DNA of 64,000 nt, taken from Amycolatopsis sp. NBC_00345 (GTDB lineage: Bacteria > Actinomycetota > Actinomycetes > Mycobacteriales > Pseudonocardiaceae). A program made the translations under genes and the position numbers. The notes under the pieces were generated by a model that had not been told where the DNA came from, ran no database searches, and saw only the letters and a list, made by a program, of their open reading frames with translations. Shown here one piece after another: positions 31,529-39,455 of this stretch; position 1 is the stretch's first letter; each line of letters begins with the position of its first letter. Location of the stretch: NCBI RefSeq assembly GCF_036116635.1, contig NZ_CP107995.1:10416001-10480000 (forward strand), written 5' to 3'.

Positions 31529-32196
31529 CCGCCGCCGCGCCCCGGGTGGTCATCGCCGACGACCAGGCGCTCGTGCGCACCGGCTTCCGGATGATCCTCG
31601 CTTCGGGCGGGATCGACGTCGTCGGCGAGGCGGCCGACGGGGCCGAGGCCGTGTCGATGGACCGCGCGCTGCGACCGGACGTCGTCCTGATGGACGTCCG
31701 CATGCCGAACGTCGACGGCCTGGAGGCCACGCGGCGGATCCTCGCGCAGTCACCCGCCTGCCGCGTGCTGATGCTGACCACCTTCGACCTCGACCGTTAC
31801 GTGTACGCCGCTCTCGCCGTCGGTGCCAGCGGCTTCCTGCTGAAGGACGTGACCCCGGAACACCTCGTCGCGGCGGTGCGGCTGGTCAACACCGGCGACG
31901 CCCTGCTCGCCCCGTCGATCACCCGGCGGCTGGTCGAGCGTTTCGCGTCCGGTCCCGTGGCGGCGCCGGCCGTCCACCGGGACCTCACCGCGCTGACGCC
32001 CCGGGAGCTGGAAGTCCTGACGCTGCTGGGCCGGGGCCGGTCGAACGCCGAGCTGGCCACGACGCTGACCCTCAGCGAGGCGACGGTCAAGACGCACGTG
32101 GCGCGCATCTTCGCCAAGCTGGCCCTCCGCGACCGTGCGCAAGCCGTTGTCCTCGCTTACGAAACCGGCCTCGTCGCCCCCGGAGACGGCGTGTGA
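31525..32196 (+). CDS. NarL/LuxR-family response regulator
   Basis: A 223-residue response regulator. The receiver domain has DD at 11-12 (VVIADDQALVR), phospho-Asp57 in LMDVRMPN, and Thr/Lys switch residues (LMLTTFD, FLLKD). The C-terminal LuxR-type helix-turn-helix is LTPRELEVLTLLGRGRSNAE with SEATVKTHVARIFAKL. The GTG start overlaps the kinase stop. It is the partner of the adjacent kinase and the probable activator of the divergent ABC exporter operon, inferred from gene arrangement. The following gene, a monooxygenase on the other strand, ends 6 bases beyond its stop. Confidence 0.93.
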   Translation: MTAAAPRVVIADDQALVRTGFRMILASGGIDVVGEAADGAEAVSMDRALRPDVVLMDVRMPNVDGLEATRRILAQSPACRVLMLTTFDLDRYVYAALAVGASGFLLKDVTPEHLVAAVRLVNTGDALLAPSITRRLVERFASGPVAAPAVHRDLTALTPRELEVLTLLGRGRSNAELATTLTLSEATVKTHVARIFAKLALRDRAQAVVLAYETGLVAPGDGV

Positions 32197-32202
32197 ACTG
32201 GC

Positions 32203-33330
32203 TCAGCCGACCATCTCGGCGTCGAGGGTGATGCCGTTCTTCGCCCGTTCCACCGATTCCTCGGCGGCCGGGCCACCCGGATTCTCCGTTGCCAGCGCTT
32301 GGTTCAGCTCGACGAACGGGCGCAGACGCCGCTCGTAGGCGGCGAAGGCCGCGGTGTGGTCCACGCCGGGGCGGCCGAGTTCGTCGGCCAGCACGTAGGC
32401 GCCGACGAGCGCGAGGCTGGTGCCCTGGCCCGAAAGCGCGGACGCGCAGTAGCCCGCGTCGCCGACGAGCGCGACGCGGCCGTTGGTCCAGTGGTCCATG
32501 TGGATCTGGGCCATGGCGTCGAAGTAGAAGTTCGGGGCGTCGGCCATCGCGGCGAGCAGCTTCGGCACCTCCCAGCCGGCGCCGGCCAGCCGTTCGGCGA
32601 CGATTTCCTTCTGCTGCAAGGTGTTCCGGTAGTCGTAGGTCAGCGGCTCGGCCATGAAGCCGAGCGTGACCCGCAGCTCGGTGTTGTCGCGCACCGGGTA
32701 GGCGACACCGCCGGCGCGGGCGTCTTCGTCGCGGAACCACACCTGCCAATTGTCCAGGCCCAGGAGGTTCGGCGTCGGGAAGATCGCCAGGTACTGGCCC
32801 AGGTGCGTGGTGAACCCCGCCTCCGGCCCGAAGGCGAGGCGCCGCACGGCCGAGTGGACGCCGTCCGCGCCGATGACGAGATCGAAGGTGCGGAAGCCGC
32901 CGCGTTCGAACTCCACGCGCACGCTGTGTTCTTCCTGGTGCAGCGCGGTGATCGAGTCGTCGAACACGTACTCGACGCTGTCCTTCGTGGCTTCGTGCAG
33001 CATCGCGATCAGGTCGTCGCGCAGCAGTTCGACGTCCTCGCTGTCGAGCCGTCCGCTGGTGTAAGCGAAGTCCTCGGAGCGGAACAGCTCGGTGCCTGAA
33101 CCGTCCATCATGGACATTCCCTTCATCCGGGTGCGCGCGGCCCGCACCGGCTCGCCCAGGCCCATCCGGTCCACCACGTCGAGCGCGACGCCGCGGACGT
33201 CGACGGCCTGGCCGCCCTCGCGCGGAGCCGCCGTCCGCTCCACCACGGTCACCCTGAAGCCCCGGTGACGCAGGCAGTGGGCCAGTGCCGGGCCGGCGAT
33301 GCCGGCTCCGGAGATCAGGACGTCGCGCAT
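32203..33330 (-). CDS. FAD-dependent aromatic-ring-type monooxygenase
   Basis: A 375-residue group A flavoprotein hydroxylase. The FAD dinucleotide motif is at the N-terminus (LISGAGIAGPALAHCLRHRG), the DG motif is DLVIGADGVHSAVRR, and the second FAD motif is VALVGDAGYCASALSGQGTS. Relatives hydroxylate small aromatics or inactivate antibiotics such as tetracyclines and rifamycins. It is divergent from a regulator that fuses GntR and TetR-type domains, with a perfect 14-base palindrome next to that regulator's start. Substrate-inducible detoxification is a plausible role. No membrane segment is present. Confidence 0.88.
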   Translation of the reverse strand: MRDVLISGAGIAGPALAHCLRHRGFRVTVVERTAAPREGGQAVDVRGVALDVVDRMGLGEPVRAARTRMKGMSMMDGSGTELFRSEDFAYTSGRLDSEDVELLRDDLIAMLHEATKDSVEYVFDDSITALHQEEHSVRVEFERGGFRTFDLVIGADGVHSAVRRLAFGPEAGFTTHLGQYLAIFPTPNLLGLDNWQVWFRDEDARAGGVAYPVRDNTELRVTLGFMAEPLTYDYRNTLQQKEIVAERLAGAGWEVPKLLAAMADAPNFYFDAMAQIHMDHWTNGRVALVGDAGYCASALSGQGTSLALVGAYVLADELGRPGVDHTAAFAAYERRLRPFVELNQALATENPGGPAAEESVERAKNGITLDAEMVG

Positions 33331-33424
33331 GGTTTCCTCCAGTTTCGGACGCTATCTGCGTACACTCGACACAGTGGCATCGAGCTGGTTGGTACGCCAA
33401 AACTGACCTAGCACAGTGGGTACC

Positions 33425-33438
33425 CTGTACTAGTACAG
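33425..33438 (+). promoter_or_regulatory. Perfect 14-base palindrome, probable GntR-type operator
   Basis: CTGTACTAGTACAG is its own reverse complement. It lies 14 bases upstream of the regulator start (33452), where a bound repressor would block the regulator's own ribosome-binding site (taGGAG) and possibly the divergent monooxygenase promoter. The GTAC...GTAC pattern is typical of GntR-family sites. Confidence 0.6.
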
Positions 33439-33451
33439 ATAGGAGACGGGT

Positions 33452-34381
33452 GTGACAGCCGAGCCGCGGTACCTGACCATCGCCGCCGAACTCCGGCGCC
33501 GGATCTCCGACGGGGAGCTGGTCCCGGGCGCGAAGGCGCCGTCGACCCGTGGGCTCGCCGCCGAGCACGGAGTCGCGACGGCGACCGCGGCGAAGGCGCT
33601 GGGTGTGCTCGTCCAAGAGGGGCTGCTCCGCGCCGAACCGCGCTCGGGCACCGTCGTCGCCGGTGGGCTGGGGGAGAAGCCCGCCCGCCGGCCCGCGCCG
33701 CGCGGCCGTTCGGAGGAGCTGACCCGCGGCCGGATCGTCCGGGCCGCGCTCGACATCGCCGACCACGAAGGGCTGGCGGTGCTGTCGATGCGCGGCGTCG
33801 CGGCCCGGCTCGGCGTCGCGCCGATGTCGCCGTACCGCCACGTCGCGAGCAAGGACGAGTTGGTCGTCCTGATGGCCGATGCGGCGTACGGCGAGCGTGG
33901 TTACCCGGCGCGGCCGCCGTCCGGCTGGCGGGCGCGGCTGGAACTGGGCGGGCGGACGTTGTGGTCGCTGTACCGGCGGCACCCGTGGCTCGCCCAGCTC
34001 GCGCCGGTCACCCGGCCGATGCCGCTGCCGAACCTGGCCGTGCACGCGGAATGGGTACTGTCCGCATTGGACGAATTCGGCCTCGACGCGGCGCAGCTGT
34101 GCGATCTGCACGTGCTGCTCTTCAGTTTCGTGCAGGGCATCGCGATCCACCTCGAACGCGAGCAGCAGGCGCTCGGCAGCTCCGGGCTGTCCGAGGACGA
34201 CTGGATGGCCACCCAGGAACCGGCCCTCTCGGCGATCATCGGCTCCGGCCGTTACCCGGTGTTCGGCCGGATGCTCGCCACGCTGTCCACCGAGGGGTAC
34301 GACCTCGTCCTGGACGAGGTGTTCGAACTCGGCCTGCGTTCCCTCCTGGACGGCCTAGCGCTGCGTCTCGAAGGCCGCTGA
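33452..34381 (+). CDS. GntR-TetR fusion transcriptional regulator
   Basis: A 309-residue protein with two DNA-binding domains. Residues 1-75 are a GntR winged helix (YLTIAAELRRRISDGELVPG; STRGLAAEHGVATATAAKAL). After an arginine/proline linker, residues about 88-140 form a TetR helix-turn-helix (TRGRIVRAALDIADHEGLAV; MRGVAARLGVAPMSPYRHVA), followed by a TetR-type ligand-binding C-terminus. Fusions of this kind occur in actinobacteria, but how the two domains share operators is unclear. It is divergent from the flavin monooxygenase and has a perfect palindrome at its promoter. The start follows TAGGAG at a good distance. Confidence 0.85.
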   Translation: MTAEPRYLTIAAELRRRISDGELVPGAKAPSTRGLAAEHGVATATAAKALGVLVQEGLLRAEPRSGTVVAGGLGEKPARRPAPRGRSEELTRGRIVRAALDIADHEGLAVLSMRGVAARLGVAPMSPYRHVASKDELVVLMADAAYGERGYPARPPSGWRARLELGGRTLWSLYRRHPWLAQLAPVTRPMPLPNLAVHAEWVLSALDEFGLDAAQLCDLHVLLFSFVQGIAIHLEREQQALGSSGLSEDDWMATQEPALSAIIGSGRYPVFGRMLATLSTEGYDLVLDEVFELGLRSLLDGLALRLEGR

Positions 34382-34455
34382 CGTCGCCCGTTGGGGTGTC
34401 CTCCCGCGTGTCCGGCCCGGCGGACGGCGCCGGGACCGACACACTCTTCGCGGTG

Positions 34456-34854
34456 ATGAACACGTCGATGGACGATGCCGGCCGCTGCCTGCTCTCGGTG
34501 GCCTGGAACATCCGGAGCAGCTTCTCCCGCGACGCGCCGCACAGCGTGGTCGATCGTCAGGAGCGGATCCGCGAGAACCTCCGCGACGTCTGCCGCTCGG
34601 CCGGCCACGGTGCCTGCGACTGGGCGGGCCGGCACGGTCCGGGCACCGAGGCCGACTACGTGCCGTTCCTGCGGCTGGCCGACCTCGCCTACGAGATCGA
34701 CACGCTGCTGGCGCTCGTGGGCCGGTCGCTGGTCCCCGACCACGAGCGGGAAGCCCGCCGCTGGGCGGAGATCGACGTGCTGGTCACGCGCGCGGACGTG
34801 CTCGCGGAGGGCACGGCCGTCTTCCTGCGCGAGCCTGTGGCCGTGCCCTGCTGA
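34456..34854 (+). CDS. Hypothetical protein (132 aa)
   Basis: A 132-residue soluble, helical protein that I do not recognise. ATG 34456 is chosen because the protein-like composition starts there (NTSMDDAGRCLLSVAWNIRS); an in-frame GTG lies 3 bases upstream. It contains four cysteines (GRCLL, DVCRSAG, GACDW and the C-terminal residue) and the helical segments FLRLADLAYEIDTLLALVGR and EREARRWAEIDVLVTRADVL. Codon bias is normal. It follows the fusion regulator by 74 bases and may be monocistronic. Confidence 0.6.
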   Translation: MNTSMDDAGRCLLSVAWNIRSSFSRDAPHSVVDRQERIRENLRDVCRSAGHGACDWAGRHGPGTEADYVPFLRLADLAYEIDTLLALVGRSLVPDHEREARRWAEIDVLVTRADVLAEGTAVFLREPVAVPC

Positions 34855-34871
34855 GTCTCAGCGCTCACTGC

Positions 34872-35492
34872 TCACCGCTCGCGGCGCAGGGCGATGACGT
34901 TGTCGGTCACCTCGGCGACCTGGCCGTCCGGGCCGGTGGCGGTGCGACGGGGCGCGTCGAGCCGCTCGGCGTGCCAGCCCGGCCCGAGGTCCAGCTCGTC
35001 GGCGGTCTCCTGCGGGGTGGGGAAAACCTGGTCGCGGTTCCAGGACCACGGCGCGGCCGACCCGTGGTCGACGACGAGCAGCAGCCCGCCGGGGACAACC
35101 GCCTCGGCCGCCCGGCGCAGGACCCGCTCGCGCGGGAACTCCACCGGGCTGTGGAAGTAACTGGCGGACACCAGGTCGAACGCGCCTTCCGGGAAACTGC
35201 GGGAAAGATCGTGACAGGCCACGGTGAGCCGCTCGGTCACCCCGTCGGCCTCAGCCGCTTCGGCGATCCGCGCCAGCGCCGTCTCCGACACGTCGACAGC
35301 CGTGACGCGCCAGCCCCGCGCGGCGAGCCACCGCGCGTCGCCACCGTGGCCGCAGCCCAGATCCAACGCCGTGCCCGACTCGGGGCACAACGCGGGGACG
35401 ACGTCGGCGAAGACCGCGTTGGGCCGGGTGCCCCAGCTGGGATCCGTGTTCTGGTAGCGATTTTCCCAGAACTGCGTGCTTTCGGTGGTCAT
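34872..35492 (-). CDS. Class I SAM-dependent methyltransferase
   Basis: A 206-residue methyltransferase. The SAM-binding motif I is ALDLGCGHGGDARWLA, followed by WRVTAVDVSETALARI (acidic residue after strand 2) and FDLVSASYFHSPVEF. The N-terminus FWENRYQNTDPSWGTRPNAV resembles the TehB/thiol-methyltransferase-like group acting on small molecules. ATG 35492 is preceded by a GGAAGGACC region. The substrate is unknown. It is convergent with the hypothetical gene at 34456, and a long intergenic region lies upstream. Confidence 0.85.
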   Translation of the reverse strand: MTTESTQFWENRYQNTDPSWGTRPNAVFADVVPALCPESGTALDLGCGHGGDARWLAARGWRVTAVDVSETALARIAEAAEADGVTERLTVACHDLSRSFPEGAFDLVSASYFHSPVEFPRERVLRRAAEAVVPGGLLLVVDHGSAAPWSWNRDQVFPTPQETADELDLGPGWHAERLDAPRRTATGPDGQVAEVTDNVIALRRER

Positions 35493-36122
35493 CGAGGTCC
35501 TTCCTCCGGAGCGGGCGGTGCGGGCTCCACAGTCGGCGGACCCGGGGCCGGAGCGCAAGGAAATTTGCCATTCCGGCAACCCGACTACGGGTGAAGCGCG
35601 TTTCCGGGGATGCTCCTGTACTCGGCCGGGTGGCCATGTGGTAATGGAGCCGGCGAGCGCCGCGAACGGCGGCCAACGCTCCATAGTGGACAATTTCCGC
35701 GATGTTTCGGTTATCTGCGGGTGATCACCCAAGTCGCGTTTTTCGGAGGATTTCGCGGAGCCCGCCGGAGGTTGCGGCCGTAGCGGTCACATCACGGTGA
35801 GTGCGTGAATTTCCCGCATCGCAGGATCACCCCTCAGAGTGGACGGCGCGGAGATCCTCCAGTCGGGCCCGGGTTTCAGTGGCTCAGAGTAGGGAAATCC
35901 CGGCGGAGCCGCCGCGTTACATCACTCTTTAGTGGTGAAATTGCGGAAAACGTGGTCACTGTGGAGGCTGGTTCGACGCACCGCGTTGCCGATCTTGTTT
36001 TGTTATTCCTGGGGCCCTTGATAGCGTCGCGGTCTCGCCGGTGATCGACAGTTACGTCTGGTCACGCGCGGATTCGGGGATCCGCCGGTGGGATCCATTC
36101 TTGATGTTCGGAAGGACAATTC
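35493..36122 (+). other. Long intergenic region before the sortase pair
   Basis: About 630 bases with no convincing gene, holding the methyltransferase promoter on the left and the promoter of the sortase-substrate operon on the right. It is A+T-richer than average in places (gttttgttattcctgg). A small inverted repeat CACT-cttt-AGTG occurs at about 35927-35938. Frames on either strand have random-looking translations. Confidence 0.45.
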
Positions 36123-36923
36123 ATGCGCTCTGCCCTGCTGCGCGGACGGACCTTCGTGGTCGCTGCTCCGGCGCTGGCCCTGCTCGCCACCGCCGCCCCT
36201 TCGGCGGTCGCCGCCGACTCGCCGGCCGGGTCGGCGTACGGGGCCTCCGCCTCGGTCTCCCTGCTTGCGGGAGTGCTGGGGGACAAGGGAATCTCCGTGG
36301 AGACGGGCAAGCTCGCGCCGTCCAGCACCGACGGGCCCACCTCGGCCTCGGTCGTGGACGTGCCGCTGAAGGGCCTGGTCACCGCCAAGGCCGTCACCAG
36401 CTCCGCGAAGCAGGACGGCGACAGCGGGCCGGTGCAGTCCAAGGCCGCCATCGTCGACGCCACGCTGCCGGTGCTGGCGCCGCTCGCGGGCAGCACGCCC
36501 AAGGCCAGCGTGATCAGCTCCGAGTGCAAGTCGACCTCCGACGGCATCACCGCGTCGTCCGACATCGCGAACCTCGACCTCGGCCGGATCGGCAAGCTGC
36601 CGGTCGGCACGGGCCCGAACCAGAAGATCGGCGTGCCCGGGGTCCTGCAGGTGATCGTGAACGAGCAGGTCAAGCACGCCGACGGCAGCCTCACCGTGAA
36701 CGCGCTGCACGTGAAGCTCCTGGGCGGCAAGACGCTCGGCGCGCTGGGCAGCGGCGACATCGTGCTCGCGTCGTCCACCTGCGGCAAGGTCGCGCCGGCC
36801 GTGGTCACCACCCCGACCGCGCCCGCGAAGCCGCCGGCCCAGGGACCGGGCCAGGTCACCGTCGTGCCCGCGGGCGCGCCGGAGACCGGTGACGGCACCC
36901 TGGCCGCGGTGACCGAGCAGTGA
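36123..36923 (+). CDS. Secreted surface protein, choice-of-anchor P type, likely sortase substrate
   Basis: A 266-residue exported protein. The signal peptide is RTFVVAAPALALLATAAPSA, cleaved near AVAADS. The mature part has strand-rich repeats (GISVETGKLAPSSTDGPTSA; KAVTSSAKQDGDSGPVQSKA) and two cysteines (SSECKSTSD and SSTCGKVAP) that could pair. It resembles the choice-of-anchor P family found in front of class F sortases. A PETG motif (VPAGAPETGDG) sits 14 residues from the C-terminus, but no hydrophobic helix or positive tail follows, so the classical sorting signal is incomplete. The stop overlaps the sortase GTG (GTGA). ATG 36123 follows a GGAAGG site. Confidence 0.8.
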   Translation: MRSALLRGRTFVVAAPALALLATAAPSAVAADSPAGSAYGASASVSLLAGVLGDKGISVETGKLAPSSTDGPTSASVVDVPLKGLVTAKAVTSSAKQDGDSGPVQSKAAIVDATLPVLAPLAGSTPKASVISSECKSTSDGITASSDIANLDLGRIGKLPVGTGPNQKIGVPGVLQVIVNEQVKHADGSLTVNALHVKLLGGKTLGALGSGDIVLASSTCGKVAPAVVTTPTAPAKPPAQGPGQVTVVPAGAPETGDGTLAAVTEQ

Positions 36924-37501
36924 CCCGTTCCCGGTTCGGGCTCTTCGCCCTGCTGCTCGCGCTCGTCGCGAACTTCGCGCTGATCGGCTGCGGTTCGCCG
37001 GCGCCGGCGCAGCAGGCACCCGCGGCCGCCGCCCCGGCCGTCGGGCTGTCGCGCTCGGTCCCGGTGTCGGTCGACGTGCCGAGCATCGACGCGCACTCCT
37101 CGCTGGTGCCGCTCGGCCTCAACCAGGACAAGACGGTGCAGGTGCCGCCGGTCGACCAGCCGCTGCAGGCGGGCTGGTACTCCTACGGCCCGACGCCCGG
37201 CCAGGTCGGCCCCGCCGTGGTGCTCGGGCACATCGACGGCAACCACCAGAAGGGCATCTTCTGGCGGCTGCACGAGGTGAAGAAGGGCGACCAGATCGTG
37301 GTCGGCCGGCAGGATGGGTCGAAGGCCACCTTCACCGTGAGCAAAGTGGACCAGATCGCGAAGCAGTCGTTCCCCACCGAAGCCGTGTACGGGAACACCA
37401 CCGCGCCGGAGATCCGGCTGATCACCTGCGGCGGCGCGTTCGACGCTTCGGCCCACAGCTATCTCGACAACATCATCGTCTACGGCTCGCTCGACACCTG
37501 A
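36920..37501 (+). CDS. Class F sortase
   Basis: A 193-residue transpeptidase. The N-terminus is a hydrophobic export segment ending in a lipobox-like LIGCGS (Cys about 25), so it may be a lipoprotein or membrane-anchored. The catalytic His104 is in VVLGHIDG, Cys170 in LITCGGAF and Arg167 just before it (EIRLITC). The single short catalytic domain and actinobacterial context fit class F. Sortases attach proteins to peptidoglycan or assemble surface polymers. The co-translated upstream protein is its natural substrate candidate. A strong hairpin follows at 37514. Confidence 0.9.
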   Translation: MTRSRFGLFALLLALVANFALIGCGSPAPAQQAPAAAAPAVGLSRSVPVSVDVPSIDAHSSLVPLGLNQDKTVQVPPVDQPLQAGWYSYGPTPGQVGPAVVLGHIDGNHQKGIFWRLHEVKKGDQIVVGRQDGSKATFTVSKVDQIAKQSFPTEAVYGNTTAPEIRLITCGGAFDASAHSYLDNIIVYGSLDT

Positions 37502-37513
37502 GCCGTTGCCCGC

Positions 37514-37563
37514 GAAAGGGGCTCTGACGTCCGCTCTCCCCGGCGGCCGTCAGGGCCCCTTTC
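37514..37563 (+). terminator. Hairpin terminator between convergent genes
   Basis: GAAAGGGGCTCTGACG (37514-37529) pairs with CGTCAGGGCCCCTTTC (37548-37563) with one G-U-type mismatch and an 18-base loop. It lies 12 bases after the sortase stop and just before the end of the convergent small gene, so it can serve both directions. Confidence 0.75.
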
Positions 37564-37573
37564 CCTGTTTCGC

Positions 37574-37813
37574 TCAACCCGTGACCAGGGCCAGCCCCGC
37601 CGCGGTGAGCACGGCCGGCATCCGCCGCCCGGGCCGGACCGGCCGTGCGGAGCGGACGAATCCGCCGTGGGCCAGCGCGTGCGCGGCGTACTGGTCGCAG
37701 CACGGGAGCCCGTCGACGAACAGGTCCGGCTCGGCCCCGTAGCCGATCTCGCCGCGCCCGGCGGCGACGGCCCGGAGCATCGCGATCCCGCGGCCGCTGA
37801 CGGTGGTTTCCAT
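37574..37813 (-). CDS. Small hypothetical protein (79 aa)
   Basis: A 79-residue protein with good codon bias that I do not recognise. It starts at ATG 37813 after a GGGAGG ribosome-binding site. The core reads LRAVAAGRGEIGYGAEPDLF then VDGLPCCDQYAAHALAHGGF, with a Cys-Cys pair, and the C-terminus is hydrophobic (AVLTAAGLALVTG). The compact cysteine pair could bind a metal or lie at an interface. It is convergent with the sortase gene, separated by a hairpin, and seems to be monocistronic. Confidence 0.65.
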   Translation of the reverse strand: METTVSGRGIAMLRAVAAGRGEIGYGAEPDLFVDGLPCCDQYAAHALAHGGFVRSARPVRPGRRMPAVLTAAGLALVTG

Positions 37814-37940
37814 GGCTGCCTCCCTGGCGGCTCCGCTCGATCTCCCTGCTGATGCGTCGAAGGAGGGGCGGGCGTTTCGACAGGGATTCGGAGCCCGGAC
37901 CTAATCTGGCGGGAGAAGCCGCGACGAAGGGACTCACCCG

Positions 37941-39323
37941 ATGCTGATCGACGACCTCGTAGCCGTACTCCCCGGGGACCGGATCGTGCGGGACCCCGAC
38001 GTGTTGCGCAGCTTCGCCCACGACGAGGCGGAGTGGGCGCCGTACGCGCAGCCCGCCGTGGTCGTGCGGCCGCGGACGGCGGACGAGGTGCAGACGACCG
38101 TGCGGCACTGCGTCAAACACGGAACGCCGCTGGTCACGCGCGGCGCGGGCACCGGGCTGTCCGGCGGCGCGAACGCCGTCGAGGGCTGCGTGGTGCTGGT
38201 GATGGACCGGATGACGGCGATCCTCGAGATCGACCCGGTCGAGCGGCTGGCCGTCGTCGAGCCCGGCGTGGTGAACGACGACCTGCGCGCGGCCTGCGCC
38301 GCCCAGGGCCTCTGGTACCCGCCGGACCCGGCCAGCTCACCGTGGTCGACCATCGGCGGCAACGTGGCCACCAACGCGGGCGGCGTCTGCTGCGTGAAGT
38401 ACGGCGTGACCCGCGACTACGTGCTCGGCCTGCAGGTCGTCACCGGCACCGGCGAGCTGGTGCGGCTCGGCCGGCGCACCGCGAAGGGCGTGGCCGGCTA
38501 CGACCTCGCGGGCCTGATGGTCGGCTCCGAGGGCACGCTGGGCGTGGTCACCGAGGTTACGGTGCGGCTGCGGCCCCAGCGCGCGCCCGAGCGGACCATC
38601 GCGGGTTACTTCGACTCCACCGTCGCCGCGGGTGAGGCCGCCGCCGCGATCGTCGCCTCCGGGGTGGTGCCCTCGGCGCTGGAGCTGGTGGACCGGCACT
38701 GCCTGGCCGCCGTCGACGCGTGGAAGAACATGGGCCTGTCCGCCGACGCCGAGGTCGTGCTGCTGGGCCGCAGCGACGCGCCGGGCGAGGCGGGGGACCG
38801 CGAGGCCGCCGTGATGCTGGAGTGCTTCGAGAAGGCGGGCGCGACCTGGGCCGCGCAGTCGTCCGACCAGGAGGAGGCCGACGCGCTGTTCGCCGCCCGG
38901 CGGCTCGCGTACCCGGCGCTGGAGCGGCTCGGCCCGGTGCTCACCGAGGACGTCTGCGTGCCGACGCACCTGGTCCCGGAGATGCTCGCGCGGATCGACC
39001 TCGCGGCGAAGCGGCACGACACGCAGGTCGCCAACATCGCGCACATCGGCGACGGCAACCTCCACCCGCTGCTCATCACCCCCGCCGGCGACGAGGACGC
39101 GCGGCGGCGCGCGCAGGCGGCGTTCGACGACATCGTGGCCGACGCCCTCGCGCTCGGCGGCACCGTGACCGGCGAACACGGGGTCGGGCTGCTCAAGCGG
39201 CCGGGCCTGGTCCAGGAGCTCGGGCCGGCCGTCCTGGAGCTGCACCACGCCGTGAAGAAGGCCCTCGACCCGCACGGAATCCTCAACCCGGGGAAGGTCA
39301 TCGGCCTTCACTCGGGCGAGTGA
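37941..39323 (+). CDS. FAD-linked oxidase, GlcD-like (2-hydroxy-acid dehydrogenase)
   Basis: A 460-residue flavoprotein of the VAO/PCMH type. The FAD-binding N-terminal half has VVVRPRTADEVQTTVRHCVK, TRGAGTGLSGGANAVEG and STIGGNVATNAGGVCCVKYG. The C-terminal FAD-oxidase_C domain has ANIAHIGDGNLHP and GTVTGEHGVGLLKR, the metal/hydroxy-acid site of D-lactate and glycolate dehydrogenases. Oxidation of a D-2-hydroxy acid such as glycolate or D-lactate is predicted; the precise substrate is not clear. GlcE/GlcF-type partners are absent, so it may work as a single subunit. Its stop is about 130 bases before the DHA2 transporter start. Confidence 0.9.
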   Translation: MLIDDLVAVLPGDRIVRDPDVLRSFAHDEAEWAPYAQPAVVVRPRTADEVQTTVRHCVKHGTPLVTRGAGTGLSGGANAVEGCVVLVMDRMTAILEIDPVERLAVVEPGVVNDDLRAACAAQGLWYPPDPASSPWSTIGGNVATNAGGVCCVKYGVTRDYVLGLQVVTGTGELVRLGRRTAKGVAGYDLAGLMVGSEGTLGVVTEVTVRLRPQRAPERTIAGYFDSTVAAGEAAAAIVASGVVPSALELVDRHCLAAVDAWKNMGLSADAEVVLLGRSDAPGEAGDREAAVMLECFEKAGATWAAQSSDQEEADALFAARRLAYPALERLGPVLTEDVCVPTHLVPEMLARIDLAAKRHDTQVANIAHIGDGNLHPLLITPAGDEDARRRAQAAFDDIVADALALGGTVTGEHGVGLLKRPGLVQELGPAVLELHHAVKKALDPHGILNPGKVIGLHSGE

Positions 39324-39403
39324 AAGTAAATAGTCCACAAAGGACATTCAAGTGATTGTGACCGGTCTCTCGCAAACGATTCCGAAAGTTGATTGCCTTA
39401 CGC

Positions 39404-39428
39404 AAGCAAGTTGCTTAGCCTAGCTAAG
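39404..39428 (+). promoter_or_regulatory. Two overlapping inverted repeats upstream of the DHA2 transporter
   Basis: AAGCAA-G-TTGCTT (39404-39416) and CTTAGC-CTA-GCTAAG (39414-39428) are both perfect inverted repeats and share three bases. They lie 28-52 bases before the GTG start at 39456. Paired palindromes of this A+T-rich type are typical MarR-family sites; no MarR gene is in the window. Confidence 0.5.
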
Positions 39429-39455
39429 GGAACTGAGCGAGAGAGGTCTTCGACT

